DNA of 64,000 nt, taken from contig NZ_JAJIRP010000003.1 in assembly GCF_025717555.1 (NCBI RefSeq), positions 372,001 through 436,000 on the forward strand, in the 5' to 3' direction. The stretch is from Paucibacter sp. B2R-40. GTDB taxonomy: Bacteria; Pseudomonadota; Gammaproteobacteria; Burkholderiales; Burkholderiaceae_C. This document shows, piece after piece, positions 52,207-61,453 of this stretch. The notes beneath the pieces were generated by a model. That model was not told where the DNA came from. It searched no databases and worked only from the letters and a program-made list of their open reading frames with translations. Within the stretch, counting starts at the first letter, position 1; each line of letters opens with the position of its first letter. A program made the translations under genes and the position numbers.

Positions 52207-53247
52207 ATGCAGATCCAAGACCTACGCCAGCGCCTGCGCGCCCTCGGCGCCAAACCCGAACACGAACAACGCGTCTTGCGCGACTGGGTGCAGGTGCGCG
52301 TGCGCGACAGTGGCCGGCGGCGCCCCGGCAACTACCTGCCGCTGGCCTTGCGGGAGGCTTTGCCGGCCATCGAGGCCGAGTTGGCGGGCCTGACCCGCTT
52401 GATCTCCAGCCACCCCGGCGAGGACGGCTCGGCGCGCCTGCTGGTGGGCTTGCAGGACGGCCAAACAGTCGAGTCTGTGCTCTTGCCGCGCGACGGCCTG
52501 TGCGTGTCGTCCCAGGTGGGCTGCGCGGTCGGCTGCGTGTTTTGCATGACCGGACGGGACGGCTTGATTCGCCAAGTCTCCAGCGCCGAGATCGTCGCCC
52601 AAGTGACGCTGGCACGGACCCTGCGACCGGTCAAAAAAGTCGTCTTCATGGGCATGGGCGAGCCCGCGCACAACCTCGACAACGTGATCGAGGCGATCAA
52701 CTTGCTCGGCAGCGAAGGCAATATCGGCCACAAGAACCTGGTCTTCTCCAGCGTCGGCGACCCGCGCATCTTCACGCGCTTGGCCGAGGGGCCGGTCAAG
52801 CCAGCCCTGGCCCTGTCGCTGCACACCAGCAAGCCAGAGCTGCGCGAACGCCTGCTGCCGCGCGCGCCGCGCCTGACGCCGGATGAACTGGTCGAGCTCG
52901 GCGAACGCTATGCGCGCGCGACCGGTTACCCAATCCAGTATCAGTGGACGTTGCTGGACGGCATCAATGACAGCGCCGAGGAACTCGACGGCATCGTGCG
53001 CCTGCTCAGCGGCAAATACGCGCTCTTGAACATGATCCCCTACAACACCATCCCGGACCTCGAGTTCCAGCGCCCGAGCTGGGAGAAAGCCGCCGCGATC
53101 GCACGCCATCTGCACCAGCGCGGCATTCTGACCAAGTTGCGCGACTCAGCGGGGCAGGATGTGGACGGCGGCTGCGGGCAGCTGCGCGCGCGGGCGCAAG
53201 CCGACAGCATCCCGGTCAAGCTGCACCCCCGGCGACCCCACAACTGA
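52207..53247 (+). CDS. Radical SAM RNA methyltransferase, RlmN/Cfr family
   Basis: About 346 residues, somewhat shorter than RlmN. The SAM cluster motif C-x3-C-x2-C is CAVGCVFCMTG, followed by VVFMGMGEPAHNLDNV and SLHTSKPELRERLLP. The second mechanistic Cys is in DVDGGCGQLRAR near the C-terminus, so the methyl-transfer chemistry of RlmN/Cfr is expected. The N-terminal helical domain is MQIQDLRQRLRALGAKPEH. It could be RlmN itself (23S rRNA A2503 and tRNA A37) or a shorter Burkholderiales paralogue. Start 52207 is preferred because TAAAAT just upstream looks like a -10 element; ATG at 52195 is possible. Confidence 0.85.
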   Translation: MQIQDLRQRLRALGAKPEHEQRVLRDWVQVRVRDSGRRRPGNYLPLALREALPAIEAELAGLTRLISSHPGEDGSARLLVGLQDGQTVESVLLPRDGLCVSSQVGCAVGCVFCMTGRDGLIRQVSSAEIVAQVTLARTLRPVKKVVFMGMGEPAHNLDNVIEAINLLGSEGNIGHKNLVFSSVGDPRIFTRLAEGPVKPALALSLHTSKPELRERLLPRAPRLTPDELVELGERYARATGYPIQYQWTLLDGINDSAEELDGIVRLLSGKYALLNMIPYNTIPDLEFQRPSWEKAAAIARHLHQRGILTKLRDSAGQDVDGGCGQLRARAQADSIPVKLHPRRPHN

Positions 53248-53314
53248 TACGGCTCTCAGGGCTTGCCTACAATCACAGCAGCCCCACCCCGGGGCTGTTT
53301 CCATTTGTGGCCCC

Positions 53315-56300
53315 ATGCAGCTTCCTCTGATCTCTCCCGGCAAGAAATTCACCCAGGCGCGCCCGACCGGCTCGGCCGACGCGCTGCTGCTGGCCCGCTT
53401 TGCCGTGCAGCAGATGGCTGCGGGGCGCATCACGGCCATCTTCACGGCCGAGCCGGGTGACACCCAGCGCCTCGAGGACGAGCTGAAATTCTTCGCCCCG
53501 CAGCTGCGCGTCGGCGTGTTCCCGGACTGGGAGACCCTGCCCTACGACACCTTCAGCCCGCATCAGGACCTGATCTCGGAGCGCTTGGCCACGCTATGGC
53601 AGCTGCTGCAGAGCCGCGGCAAACCCGCCGACCAGCGCGAGCTGGATGTGGTCTTGCTGCCTGCCGCGACCGCCTTGACCCGACTCGCGCCACCGAGTTT
53701 TTTTGCCGCCACCACCTTCAACTTCAAGCAAAAGCAACGCCTTGACGAGGCCGCACTGAAGTCGCAGCTGACGCTGGCCGGCTATTCGCATGTCTCGCAA
53801 GTGGTGTCGCCGGGCGAATATGCGGTGCGCGGCGGCCTGATCGATCTGTTCCCGATGGGCTCGCTGGTGCCTTACCGGGTCGATCTGTTCGGTGACGAGG
53901 TTGACTCGATCCGAACCTTCGACCCCGACAGCCAGCGCAGCCTCTACCCGGTGCCCGAGGTGCGGCTGCTGCCGGGCCGCGAGTTCCCGATGGATGAGGC
54001 AGCCCGCAAGGCCTTTCGCTCGCGCTGGCGCGAGAAGATGGACGGCGACCCGACCCGCTCGCGCATCTACAAAGACATCGATCAAGGCATCGCCACCGGC
54101 GGCATCGAGTATTACCTGCCGATCTTTTTTGAGCAGACTGCCAGCATCTTCGAGTTCCTGGGGGAGCAATGCGCGTTGGCGCTGCACGGCGAGGTCGACG
54201 AGGCGCTGACGCGCTTTTGGACCGACACCCGCGAACGCCACCGCTTCTTGCAGCATGACCCCGAGCGGCCCATTCTGGCGCCGGAAGAAATCTTCCTGAA
54301 GGTCGAGGATTTTTTTGCACTGACCCATGTGCATCCAGTGCTCGCCATCCGCGGCAACGAACCGGTCGACTATGCGCGGCCCTTGCCCGATGTCAGCGTC
54401 GAGCGCGGCGCGCAAGAGCCGCTGGCGCGTTTGGCTGCCCACCTGAAGGCCACGCCGCACCGGGTCTTGCTGCTGGCCGAAAGCGAAGGCCGGCGCGAGA
54501 GCCTGCTGGAGCTGCTGCGCGACAACAAGATCGACCCGCCTTCGGTCACGAATCTGGCCGAGTTCGAAGTCAGCCCGGAAAAATTCGCGATCACCGCCGC
54601 ACCCTTGGCAGCCGGTTTCTTCTGGCATGAGCCTGAGGATGGCCGCCAGATTCAACTCTTCACCGAGACCGAGCTGTTTGCGACCACGCCGACTACGCGC
54701 CGGCGCCGCAAGCAAGAGCAGGTCTCCGACGTCAATGCGCTGATCAAGGATCTGTCCGAGCTCAAGGTCGGTGACCCGGTGGTGCACAACAACCACGGCA
54801 TCGGGCGCTACCAGGGCCTGATCAATATCGATATCGGTGACGGTCCATCGGAGTTTCTGCACCTGGTCTATGCCGATGAGGCCACGCTTTATGTGCCGGT
54901 CTCGCAGCTGCATCTGATCAGCCGCTACACCGGCGTCAGCGCCGAGGAAGCACCGCTGCACCGCCTCGGCTCCGGCCAATGGGAAAAAGCCAAACGCAAG
55001 GCCGCCGAGCAGGTGCGCGACACCGCCGCCGAACTGCTCAATCTCTATGCCCGCAGAGCCGCCCGCGAAGGCCACGCGTTCAGATACTCCGGCCCCGACT
55101 ACGAGGCCTTTGCGGCCAGCTTCGGCTTCGAGGAAACCCCGGATCAGCGCGCTGCCATTCACGCGGTGATCCAGGACATGATCAGCCCCAAACCAATGGA
55201 CCGCCTGGTCTGCGGCGATGTGGGTTTCGGCAAGACCGAGGTGGCCTTGCGCGCGGCCTTCGTGGCCGTGATGGGCGGCAAGCAGGTCGCCATCCTGGCG
55301 CCGACCACGCTGCTGGCCGAACAGCATTACCAGAACATCGCCGACCGCTTCGGCAAATGGCCGGTGCGGGTGGCCGAGATGAGCCGCTTCCGCTCCGCCA
55401 AGGAGATCAAGGCGGCGATGGCCGGCCTGGCCGACGGCACCATCGACATCGTCATCGGCACCCACAAGCTGCTCAGCCCGGATGTGAAGTTCGCTAGGCT
55501 GGGCCTCTTGGTGATCGACGAGGAACACCGTTTCGGCGTGCGCCACAAGGAGCAGATGAAGGCGATGCGGGCCGAGGTCGATGTGCTCACGCTCACCGCC
55601 ACACCGATTCCGCGCACCTTAGGGATGGCGCTCGAAGGCCTGCGCGACTTGAGCGTTATCGCCACGGCACCGCAGCGCCGCCTGGCGATCAAGACCTTTG
55701 TGCGGGCCGAGAGCAGCGGCACGATACGCGAGGCGATTCTGCGCGAGCTCAAGCGCGGTGGGCAGGTCTACTTCCTGCACAACGAGGTCGAGACGATCGA
55801 GAACCGGCGCCAAAAATTGGCCGAGCTGGTCCCCGAGGCGCGCATCATCATTGCGCACGGCCAGATGCCCGAGCGCGAGCTGGAGCGGGTGATGCGCGAG
55901 TTCGTCGGCGGCAAGCACAATGTGCTGCTGTGCTCGACGATTATTGAAACCGGCATCGACGTGCCGAGCGCCAACACCATCATCATGGCGCGCGCCGACA
56001 AGTTCGGCCTGGCCCAGCTGCACCAGCTGCGCGGCCGGGTTGGCCGCTCGCACCATCAGGCGTACGCCTATTTATTGGTGCCCGATATCGAAGGGCTGAC
56101 CAAGCAGGCGGCGCAGCGGCTGGACGCGATCCAGGCGATGGAGGAGTTAGGTTCGGGCTTCTACCTGGCCATGCATGACCTGGAAATTCGCGGCGCCGGC
56201 CAGATGCTGGGCGAGAACCAGAGCGGCAATATGATGGAAATCGGCTTTCAGCTCTATAACGAGATGCTGGCCGAGGCGGTGCGCGCACTCAAGTCCGGCA

Positions 56301-56779
56301 AAGAGCCCGATTTGCTCAGCCCGCTGGGCGCCGTCACCGAAATCAATCTGCACGCACCGGCCCTGCTGCCCGACGCCTACTGCGGCGACGTGCACCAGCG
56401 CCTCTCGCTCTACAAGCGCCTTGCCTCGGCGGAGAAGAGCGAGCAGATCGATAAGCTGCTGGAAGAAGTCACCGACCGGTTCGGCAAGCTGCCCAGCCAG
56501 GGTCAGACCTTGTTCGATACGCACCGCCTGCGTGTGCTGGCCAAGCCTTATGGCGTCAGCAAGATCGACGCTGCGCCACTGGCGATGAATATCAACTTCC
56601 GCCCCAATCCGCCGATCGATGCGATGCGCGTGATCGAGCTGGTGCAGAAGAACCGCAACATCAAACTGGTCGGCAACGACAAGTTGCGCATCGACAAGGC
56701 GCTGAGCGACCCCAAGGACCGGGCGCAGGCGATCCGTGAAGTGCTGCGGCTGCTGGGCGCCCCGATCAAACAAGACTGA
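53315..56779 (+). CDS. mfd: Transcription-repair coupling factor
   Basis: 1154 residues. It removes stalled RNA polymerase from damaged DNA and recruits UvrA. The UvrB-like N-terminal half has VFPDWETLPYDTFSPH and GEYAVRGGLIDLFP. The RNA polymerase interaction domain starts near GDPVVHNNHGIGRY. The SF2 translocase motor has Walker A CGDVGFGKTEVA, DEEHRFGV and TATPIPRTL, with the helicase C half containing LLCSTIIETGIDVPSANT and QLRGRVGRS. The C-terminal TRCF domain follows. The ATG at 53315 is chosen because family members begin at this point; the frame is open further upstream across the end of the preceding gene. Confidence 0.97.
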   Translation: MQLPLISPGKKFTQARPTGSADALLLARFAVQQMAAGRITAIFTAEPGDTQRLEDELKFFAPQLRVGVFPDWETLPYDTFSPHQDLISERLATLWQLLQSRGKPADQRELDVVLLPAATALTRLAPPSFFAATTFNFKQKQRLDEAALKSQLTLAGYSHVSQVVSPGEYAVRGGLIDLFPMGSLVPYRVDLFGDEVDSIRTFDPDSQRSLYPVPEVRLLPGREFPMDEAARKAFRSRWREKMDGDPTRSRIYKDIDQGIATGGIEYYLPIFFEQTASIFEFLGEQCALALHGEVDEALTRFWTDTRERHRFLQHDPERPILAPEEIFLKVEDFFALTHVHPVLAIRGNEPVDYARPLPDVSVERGAQEPLARLAAHLKATPHRVLLLAESEGRRESLLELLRDNKIDPPSVTNLAEFEVSPEKFAITAAPLAAGFFWHEPEDGRQIQLFTETELFATTPTTRRRRKQEQVSDVNALIKDLSELKVGDPVVHNNHGIGRYQGLINIDIGDGPSEFLHLVYADEATLYVPVSQLHLISRYTGVSAEEAPLHRLGSGQWEKAKRKAAEQVRDTAAELLNLYARRAAREGHAFRYSGPDYEAFAASFGFEETPDQRAAIHAVIQDMISPKPMDRLVCGDVGFGKTEVALRAAFVAVMGGKQVAILAPTTLLAEQHYQNIADRFGKWPVRVAEMSRFRSAKEIKAAMAGLADGTIDIVIGTHKLLSPDVKFARLGLLVIDEEHRFGVRHKEQMKAMRAEVDVLTLTATPIPRTLGMALEGLRDLSVIATAPQRRLAIKTFVRAESSGTIREAILRELKRGGQVYFLHNEVETIENRRQKLAELVPEARIIIAHGQMPERELERVMREFVGGKHNVLLCSTIIETGIDVPSANTIIMARADKFGLAQLHQLRGRVGRSHHQAYAYLLVPDIEGLTKQAAQRLDAIQAMEELGSGFYLAMHDLEIRGAGQMLGENQSGNMMEIGFQLYNEMLAEAVRALKSGKEPDLLSPLGAVTEINLHAPALLPDAYCGDVHQRLSLYKRLASAEKSEQIDKLLEEVTDRFGKLPSQGQTLFDTHRLRVLAKPYGVSKIDAAPLAMNINFRPNPPIDAMRVIELVQKNRNIKLVGNDKLRIDKALSDPKDRAQAIREVLRLLGAPIKQD

Positions 56780-56795
56780 GCGACTGAGCTTCAAG

Positions 56796-57500
56796 ATGAC
56801 TACACAAGATTTGCTGGTGCAAGGCTTCACTCCGCCGCTGGCCTTGGCTAATTTCAAGCTGGCCGCCTTCGATATGGACTCGACGCTGATCAGCATCGAA
56901 TGCATCGATGAGATCGCCGACGCCGCCGGCCGCAAGGCCGAAGTGGCGGCCATCACCGAGGCGGCGATGCGAGGCGAGATCACCGACTTCAAAGACAGCT
57001 TGCGCCGGCGCTTGGCGCTGCTCAAGGGCGTGCCGGTCACGGCGCTGGATGCCGTCTTGAAAGAGCGTCTGCAATTCAACCCCGGCGCGCGCGAGCTGTG
57101 CGCGGCGCTGAAGGCCGCCGGCATCAAGCTGCTGCTGGTGTCGGGTGGCTTCACGTTTTTTACCCGCTATGTGGCCGCTGAGCTGGGCATGGACTTTGTG
57201 CGCAGCAATGAGCTGGAAGTCAAAGACGGCCTGCTCACCGGCGAACTGGTGATGCAAGACTGGGGCGATATCTGTGACGGCGAAGAAAAGCGCCGCATGA
57301 TGCTGCAATGCGCGGCCGAGATTGGCTGCAGCCCCGAGCAATGCATCGCGGTCGGTGACGGCGCCAACGACCTCTTGATGATGGGCGCGGCCGGCCTGTC
57401 GGTGGCCTATCACGCCAAACCCCGGGTGCGCGAGCAGGCGATGGTGGCGATCAATGAAGGCGGGCTGGAAAAATTGCTGAGTTTGATGACTCGCAACTAG
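56796..57500 (+). CDS. serB: Phosphoserine phosphatase
   Basis: 234 residues, HAD superfamily. It makes serine from phosphoserine. The nucleophile Asp is in AAFDMDSTLISIECIDE, motif II is LLLVSGGFTFF, and motif III/IV is VGDGANDLLMMGAAGLSVAYHAKP. It lacks the N-terminal ACT domain found in E. coli-type SerB. It starts 16 bases after mfd, suggesting a shared transcript. Confidence 0.95.
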   Translation: MTTQDLLVQGFTPPLALANFKLAAFDMDSTLISIECIDEIADAAGRKAEVAAITEAAMRGEITDFKDSLRRRLALLKGVPVTALDAVLKERLQFNPGARELCAALKAAGIKLLLVSGGFTFFTRYVAAELGMDFVRSNELEVKDGLLTGELVMQDWGDICDGEEKRRMMLQCAAEIGCSPEQCIAVGDGANDLLMMGAAGLSVAYHAKPRVREQAMVAINEGGLEKLLSLMTRN

Positions 57501-57556
57501 CCCAGGCCAAAGCTGGCGTAGGATGAACTTGGACCATCCAAGCGAGCCCTAGCCCT

Positions 57557-59725
57557 ATGCCTGATCACGCTGCCCCGCCCGCCTTGCCGCCCGAGCAGTT
57601 GTTCGAATCGCTGGACAGGGCCAGTCTTGGCCTGATCTGGGTGGACGAAGCAAGCACGATTCGGCATGCCAACCATTTTTTCCGTCGTTTCAGCGTCGCG
57701 GCCGACTATCTGCATGAATGCTTTCGGGACCTCAGCCTTGAACGCTGGCAGGCCTTGCTGCGCCAGGATGGCCCGGCGGAGCTGAAGCAGCAGACCCTCT
57801 TGCTGCAGCTGAGCTTGGCCGAGGGCGGCGAGCGCAGCTTCGAGTTGCAGTTCCAGTCACTGCCTGACGGTGAGTCCAGGCTGACGCTGATGCTGCTGCG
57901 CCCTATGGATGATCGCAGCGAGCGCGAGGCCGTATCCGGGCTTCAACATGAGGTGTTGGAAGCCGTGGCGCTGGGGCGGCCCTTGCCGGTGGTGATGGAC
58001 CTGCTGTGCCGGCGCGTCGAGGCCTTGGCGCCGGACGTGATCTGCTCGGTGCTAGCGGTTGACGAGGCCGGCTTGCTGCACCCTTTGGCCGCACCCAGCC
58101 TGGCCTCCAATTTCAGCGCCGCCTTGGACGGTCTGGCGATTGGTCCTTCGGTCGGCTCTTGCGGCACGGCCGCCTGGCGCGGCAAGGCGGTCCAGGTCAG
58201 CGATATTGCCCATGATCCGCTGTGGGCCAATTACAAAGACTTGGCGCAATCCTTCGGCCTGGGTGCCTGCTGGTCAACGCCGATTTTTCTCAACCCGCAA
58301 CGCGTGGGCGCCACGTTTGCGCTTTATTACCGCGAGGCACGCGGCGCGGCGCCCTTCCATCGCCGCATGGTCGAGGCCTGCGAGCAGCTCTGCACGGTGG
58401 CGCTCAAGCATGACGAGCACCTGCGCCAAATCGAACGCCTGGCCTATTTCGACGGTGTGACCGGTCTGCCCAATCGCAGCTTGTTTGCCGACCGGGTTAA
58501 GCAGGCCTTGCCCTTGGCCGGGCGCACCAACGCGCCGGCGGCCTTGCTCTTGCTGGACCTGGACCGCTTCAAAACCGTCAACGACACGCTCGGCCATGCC
58601 AGCGGCGACGAGGTGCTGCGCCAAGCCGCGCAGCGCCTGAGCGCTTGCCTGCGCGAGGCGGACACCTTGGCACGGTTTGGCGGTGATGAATTTGTCGCCT
58701 GGCTGCCTGGCTGCAGCGCCAGCTATGCCATGCAAGTGGCCGCCAAGCTGCTTGCCAGCCTCGCGTCACCCCTGGAACTGGTGGGCCAGACCGCGCCGCT
58801 GCTGATCAGCGCCAGCATCGGCGTGAGCTGCTACCCCGAGGACGGCCATGAGCTGGACAAGCTGCTCAAGCATGCCGACATCGCCATGTATGAAGCCAAG
58901 CGCGCCGGACGCAACTGCGCACGCTTTTATCTGCCGGCGATGAATCAGGCCTTGGACACCCGCGTGGCACTTGAAAGTGCGCTGCGCCAAGCCTTGTCCA
59001 GCAACGCCCTGGCCCTGCACTATCAACCCAAGGTGCGATTGCTGGACGGCGCGCTGGTGGGTGCGGAAGCCTTGCTGCGCTGGTGGCACCCGCAGCTCGG
59101 ACAGGTGCCGCCCGACACCTTCATTCCGATGGCCGAGGAATGTGGTCTGGTCAATGCACTCGACGCCTGGGTGCTGGAGGCGACTTGCGCGCAGCTGGCG
59201 AGTTGGCGCGAGCAAGGCGTGGCTATTCAAGCGGTCGCGGTCAATGTCTCGCCCACCCGCTTTCAGCAAGACGATGTGGCGGCGCATGTGCACTCATTGC
59301 TGCAAAAACATGAACTGCGCGCCGAACAGATCACGCTGGAGATGACCGAGCGCCTGCTGTTGGAGCATGAGCCGCGCACCGTCGATCAGCTCAATCAGTT
59401 GCATGCGATGGGCGTACGTTTGTCCATCGATGACTTTGGCACCGGCTACTCCAGCCTGAGCTATTTGAAGCGCCTGCCGGTCAGCGAAGTCAAGCTCGAC
59501 AAGAGTTTTGTGCGCGATCTGGAGAGCGACGCCGATGACCGTGCGCTGTCCAGTGCCGTGATCGGCATTGGTCGCGCCTTGGGGCTGGCCGTGGTGGCCG
59601 AAGGGGTCGAGACCGAGGGGCAGCGGCGCGTGCTGATCGAAGCTGGCTGCGAAATCGCACAAGGCTATCTGTTCGCCCGCCCGCAGTCGGCGCAGGACTT
59701 GCAGGATTGGCTCAAGCTACGCTGA
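57557..59725 (+). CDS. GAF-GGDEF-EAL cyclic-di-GMP turnover protein
   Basis: 722 residues without membrane segments. A PAS-like N-terminus covers about 10-125, a GAF domain about 130-285 (SVGSCGTAAWRGKAVQVSDI, GACWSTPIF), GGDEF about 295-465 with an intact FGGDEFVAW motif near residue 375, and EAL about 475-722 with GAEALLRWW, the DDFGTGYSSLSYLKRLP loop and VVAEGVETEGQ. Both catalytic signatures look intact, so synthase and phosphodiesterase activities are possible; hybrid proteins often use only one. No I-site RxxD is evident before GGDEF (the region reads CLREADTLARFGG). It follows serB by 56 bp. Confidence 0.92.
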   Translation: MPDHAAPPALPPEQLFESLDRASLGLIWVDEASTIRHANHFFRRFSVAADYLHECFRDLSLERWQALLRQDGPAELKQQTLLLQLSLAEGGERSFELQFQSLPDGESRLTLMLLRPMDDRSEREAVSGLQHEVLEAVALGRPLPVVMDLLCRRVEALAPDVICSVLAVDEAGLLHPLAAPSLASNFSAALDGLAIGPSVGSCGTAAWRGKAVQVSDIAHDPLWANYKDLAQSFGLGACWSTPIFLNPQRVGATFALYYREARGAAPFHRRMVEACEQLCTVALKHDEHLRQIERLAYFDGVTGLPNRSLFADRVKQALPLAGRTNAPAALLLLDLDRFKTVNDTLGHASGDEVLRQAAQRLSACLREADTLARFGGDEFVAWLPGCSASYAMQVAAKLLASLASPLELVGQTAPLLISASIGVSCYPEDGHELDKLLKHADIAMYEAKRAGRNCARFYLPAMNQALDTRVALESALRQALSSNALALHYQPKVRLLDGALVGAEALLRWWHPQLGQVPPDTFIPMAEECGLVNALDAWVLEATCAQLASWREQGVAIQAVAVNVSPTRFQQDDVAAHVHSLLQKHELRAEQITLEMTERLLLEHEPRTVDQLNQLHAMGVRLSIDDFGTGYSSLSYLKRLPVSEVKLDKSFVRDLESDADDRALSSAVIGIGRALGLAVVAEGVETEGQRRVLIEAGCEIAQGYLFARPQSAQDLQDWLKLR

Positions 59726-59731
59726 CGAAAG

Positions 59732-60226
59732 CTACAAACGATTTGAGCTGATCACCACGCCGTCAGCGTCGGCATACAGCCAGTCGCCAGGACGAACGCT
59801 GACACCTTGTACCTGCAGCGGCACATCGGCCAACCCTTGGCCCTTGCGATCGGTGGGCATGGGCACCAGTCCCAGCGCCAAAATACCGACTTGCGCCTGT
59901 GCCAGCTCAGCCACATCGCGCACACAGCCATTGATCACGAGTCCGGCCCAGCCGTGATGGGCGGCGGCCATGGCCAGTTGCCCGCCCAGCAAGGCGCGAC
60001 GCAGCGAGCCGGCGCCGTCAACCACCAGGACGCGCCCGTTTCCAGGGCTCTCCACGGCGGCCTTGACCAGGCTATTGTCCTCAAAGCACTTGACCGTGCC
60101 GACCGGGCCAGCAAAGCGGCTCAGTCCGCCATAACTGCGAAATACGCCGGGCAGCCAGCGGAAGTTGCCCGAGTCATCGCTCTTGTGGGCGTCACAGAAA
60201 TCGCAGGTCGAAAAGGCCTGGGTCAT
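59732..60226 (-). CDS. RraA family protein
   Basis: 164 residues. Family motifs are VVDGAGSLRRALLGGQLA, the metal/substrate region VINGCVRDVAELAQ and GDWLYADADGVVI. Members are either RraA, an inhibitor of RNase E, or 4-hydroxy-4-methyl-2-oxoglutarate/oxaloacetate aldolase-type enzymes. The Asp and Arg of the GCVRD motif needed for aldolase chemistry are present, so an enzymatic role cannot be excluded. The start overlaps the stop of the S4-domain gene by 4 bases. Confidence 0.88.
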   Translation of the reverse strand: MTQAFSTCDFCDAHKSDDSGNFRWLPGVFRSYGGLSRFAGPVGTVKCFEDNSLVKAAVESPGNGRVLVVDGAGSLRRALLGGQLAMAAAHHGWAGLVINGCVRDVAELAQAQVGILALGLVPMPTDRKGQGLADVPLQVQGVSVRPGDWLYADADGVVISSNRL

Positions 60227-60474
60227 GGCATCACCCCCTCATTCGACAAGGGGTCGGCCAAAACCTTGATCCGCACGCCCTGCATGGACACGACCTGTCC
60301 GGCGCGGATCTTGGCGGTTTTGCGCAACTCATCCTGCCCATTGACTTGCACATGGCCTTCGCTGATCAGCACGCGGGCGCGCCCGCCGCTCTCGGCCAAG
60401 CCATTGGCCTTGAGCAGCTTGTCCAACTCGATGTACTCGCCGCGCAGTTCAAATTCGATTTGAGAGATCTTCAT
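60223..60474 (-). CDS. S4-domain RNA-binding protein, YbcJ-like
   Basis: 83 residues made almost entirely of one S4 domain: YIELDKLLKANGLAESGGRA, VLISEGHVQVNGQDELRKTAK and GQVVSMQG. It resembles the small YbcJ/RlbA-type proteins; RNA partner unknown. It is coupled to the downstream RraA-like gene. Confidence 0.88.
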   Translation of the reverse strand: MKISQIEFELRGEYIELDKLLKANGLAESGGRARVLISEGHVQVNGQDELRKTAKIRAGQVVSMQGVRIKVLADPLSNEGVMP

Positions 60475-60559
60475 GCACTGATTGTCTCAAACATGAAGGG
60501 GCCGAGCGAGGCGCCGACGCTAGGCGCCCGGCAGTTCGACACCGCCAGGCCCTTCAAGT

Positions 60560-61243
60560 TCAAGCGCGGGGGCTGCGTCGGCGCGCCACGGCAACTGCTG
60601 CCAAGCCCATCAAAACCAGCGCAAAGGACTGCGGCTCGGGCACTTGGCTGATGCTGGCTACGGCATCAATGCCGTTGATGAAGCTGGTGCGGTCAAAGTC
60701 ACTCACATGCAGACTGCGGAATTGCAAAGCACCGGAGCCGCTGGCCGTGAAGGCAAGATTGTGTTGGTTCCAGCCCTGGCCGACGGAATTGGAGAAGATG
60801 CCCAAGCTCGCACCCGCAAAAGAGACTTCGTAGCTTTGCAAGCCGTTAGACCAATTGCTGCGACCAGCATCAAACCAGCTCAAAGCCACTTGCGTGCCGG
60901 CATCCAGGGTCAGGTATTGCGACAACTTTGCGTCGGTGCCCTGCAGGCCGAGCACAAAGCTGCCCAGCCCGGTCTGGCCATTGGCCAAGCTGGACGGGCC
61001 ACCCCAAGCGCCGCTATTGGCACCGATCACGACCGTGTTGCCCGAGGAGGTCCAGTCGGCCAGCGTGCAGCCGGCCTGGTAGGTATAGCAATAGCCACCA
61101 AGATTGCTGCCGGTCTGGGTTTCGAAGCCTCCGTTTTTCACGACATGGGTCACAGGGCCAGCTTGCGCCGTAGCGGCCAACATCAGCGTCGCAGCCAGGC
61201 TCAAGGCACTGTAGAAGGAGGTCGAAATCATCTGCTTTTTCAT
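60560..61243 (-). CDS. PEP-CTERM sorting-signal protein
   Basis: 227 residues. A signal sequence (SALSLAATLMLAATAQA) is followed by a beta-sandwich-like body containing NGGFETQTGS and LSWFDAGRSNW, of the type seen in PEP-CTERM proteins with choice-of-anchor or DUF642-like domains. The C-terminus has the PEP-CTERM signal: VPEPQSFALVLMGLAAVAVA and a basic tail RRRSPRA. Such proteins are processed by an EpsH-type exosortase, which is not in the window. The start with MKKQMIST is chosen for the Lys-rich signal start. Confidence 0.88.
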   Translation of the reverse strand: MKKQMISTSFYSALSLAATLMLAATAQAGPVTHVVKNGGFETQTGSNLGGYCYTYQAGCTLADWTSSGNTVVIGANSGAWGGPSSLANGQTGLGSFVLGLQGTDAKLSQYLTLDAGTQVALSWFDAGRSNWSNGLQSYEVSFAGASLGIFSNSVGQGWNQHNLAFTASGSGALQFRSLHVSDFDRTSFINGIDAVASISQVPEPQSFALVLMGLAAVAVARRRSPRA

Positions 61244-61387
61244 GTTGAGTTCCAGGTAGTGAAGGACTTGCTGGCCGCAGTGTCTACGCAAAAAACAAGA
61301 CCTGACCCCTGCATTTGCCTGCCGCAGTGACGCATATCACGAGCGGTTGAAAAGACGCTGAAAATCCCCCCTGTTCGAGGGCCCCGC

Positions 61388-61409
61388 CTACTCCCCGTCT
61401 ACTCCCCGT
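61388..61409. repeat. 11-bp perfect tandem repeat (CTACTCCCCGT twice)
   Basis: Two adjacent identical copies lie 45 bp upstream of the aminopropyltransferase gene, in the 210-bp divergent interval to the PEP-CTERM gene. The spacing equals about one helical turn. Confidence 0.6.
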
Positions 61410-61453
61410 CTAGGCCGCCTTGCCGGTTTGCGCGATCGGCTAAGCTCGCGACC

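Noticed and set aside
53159-53314. An N-terminal extension of Mfd by 52 codons
   Set aside because: It overlaps the end of the rlmN-like gene in another frame and has no similarity to Mfd N-termini, which begin at 53315.
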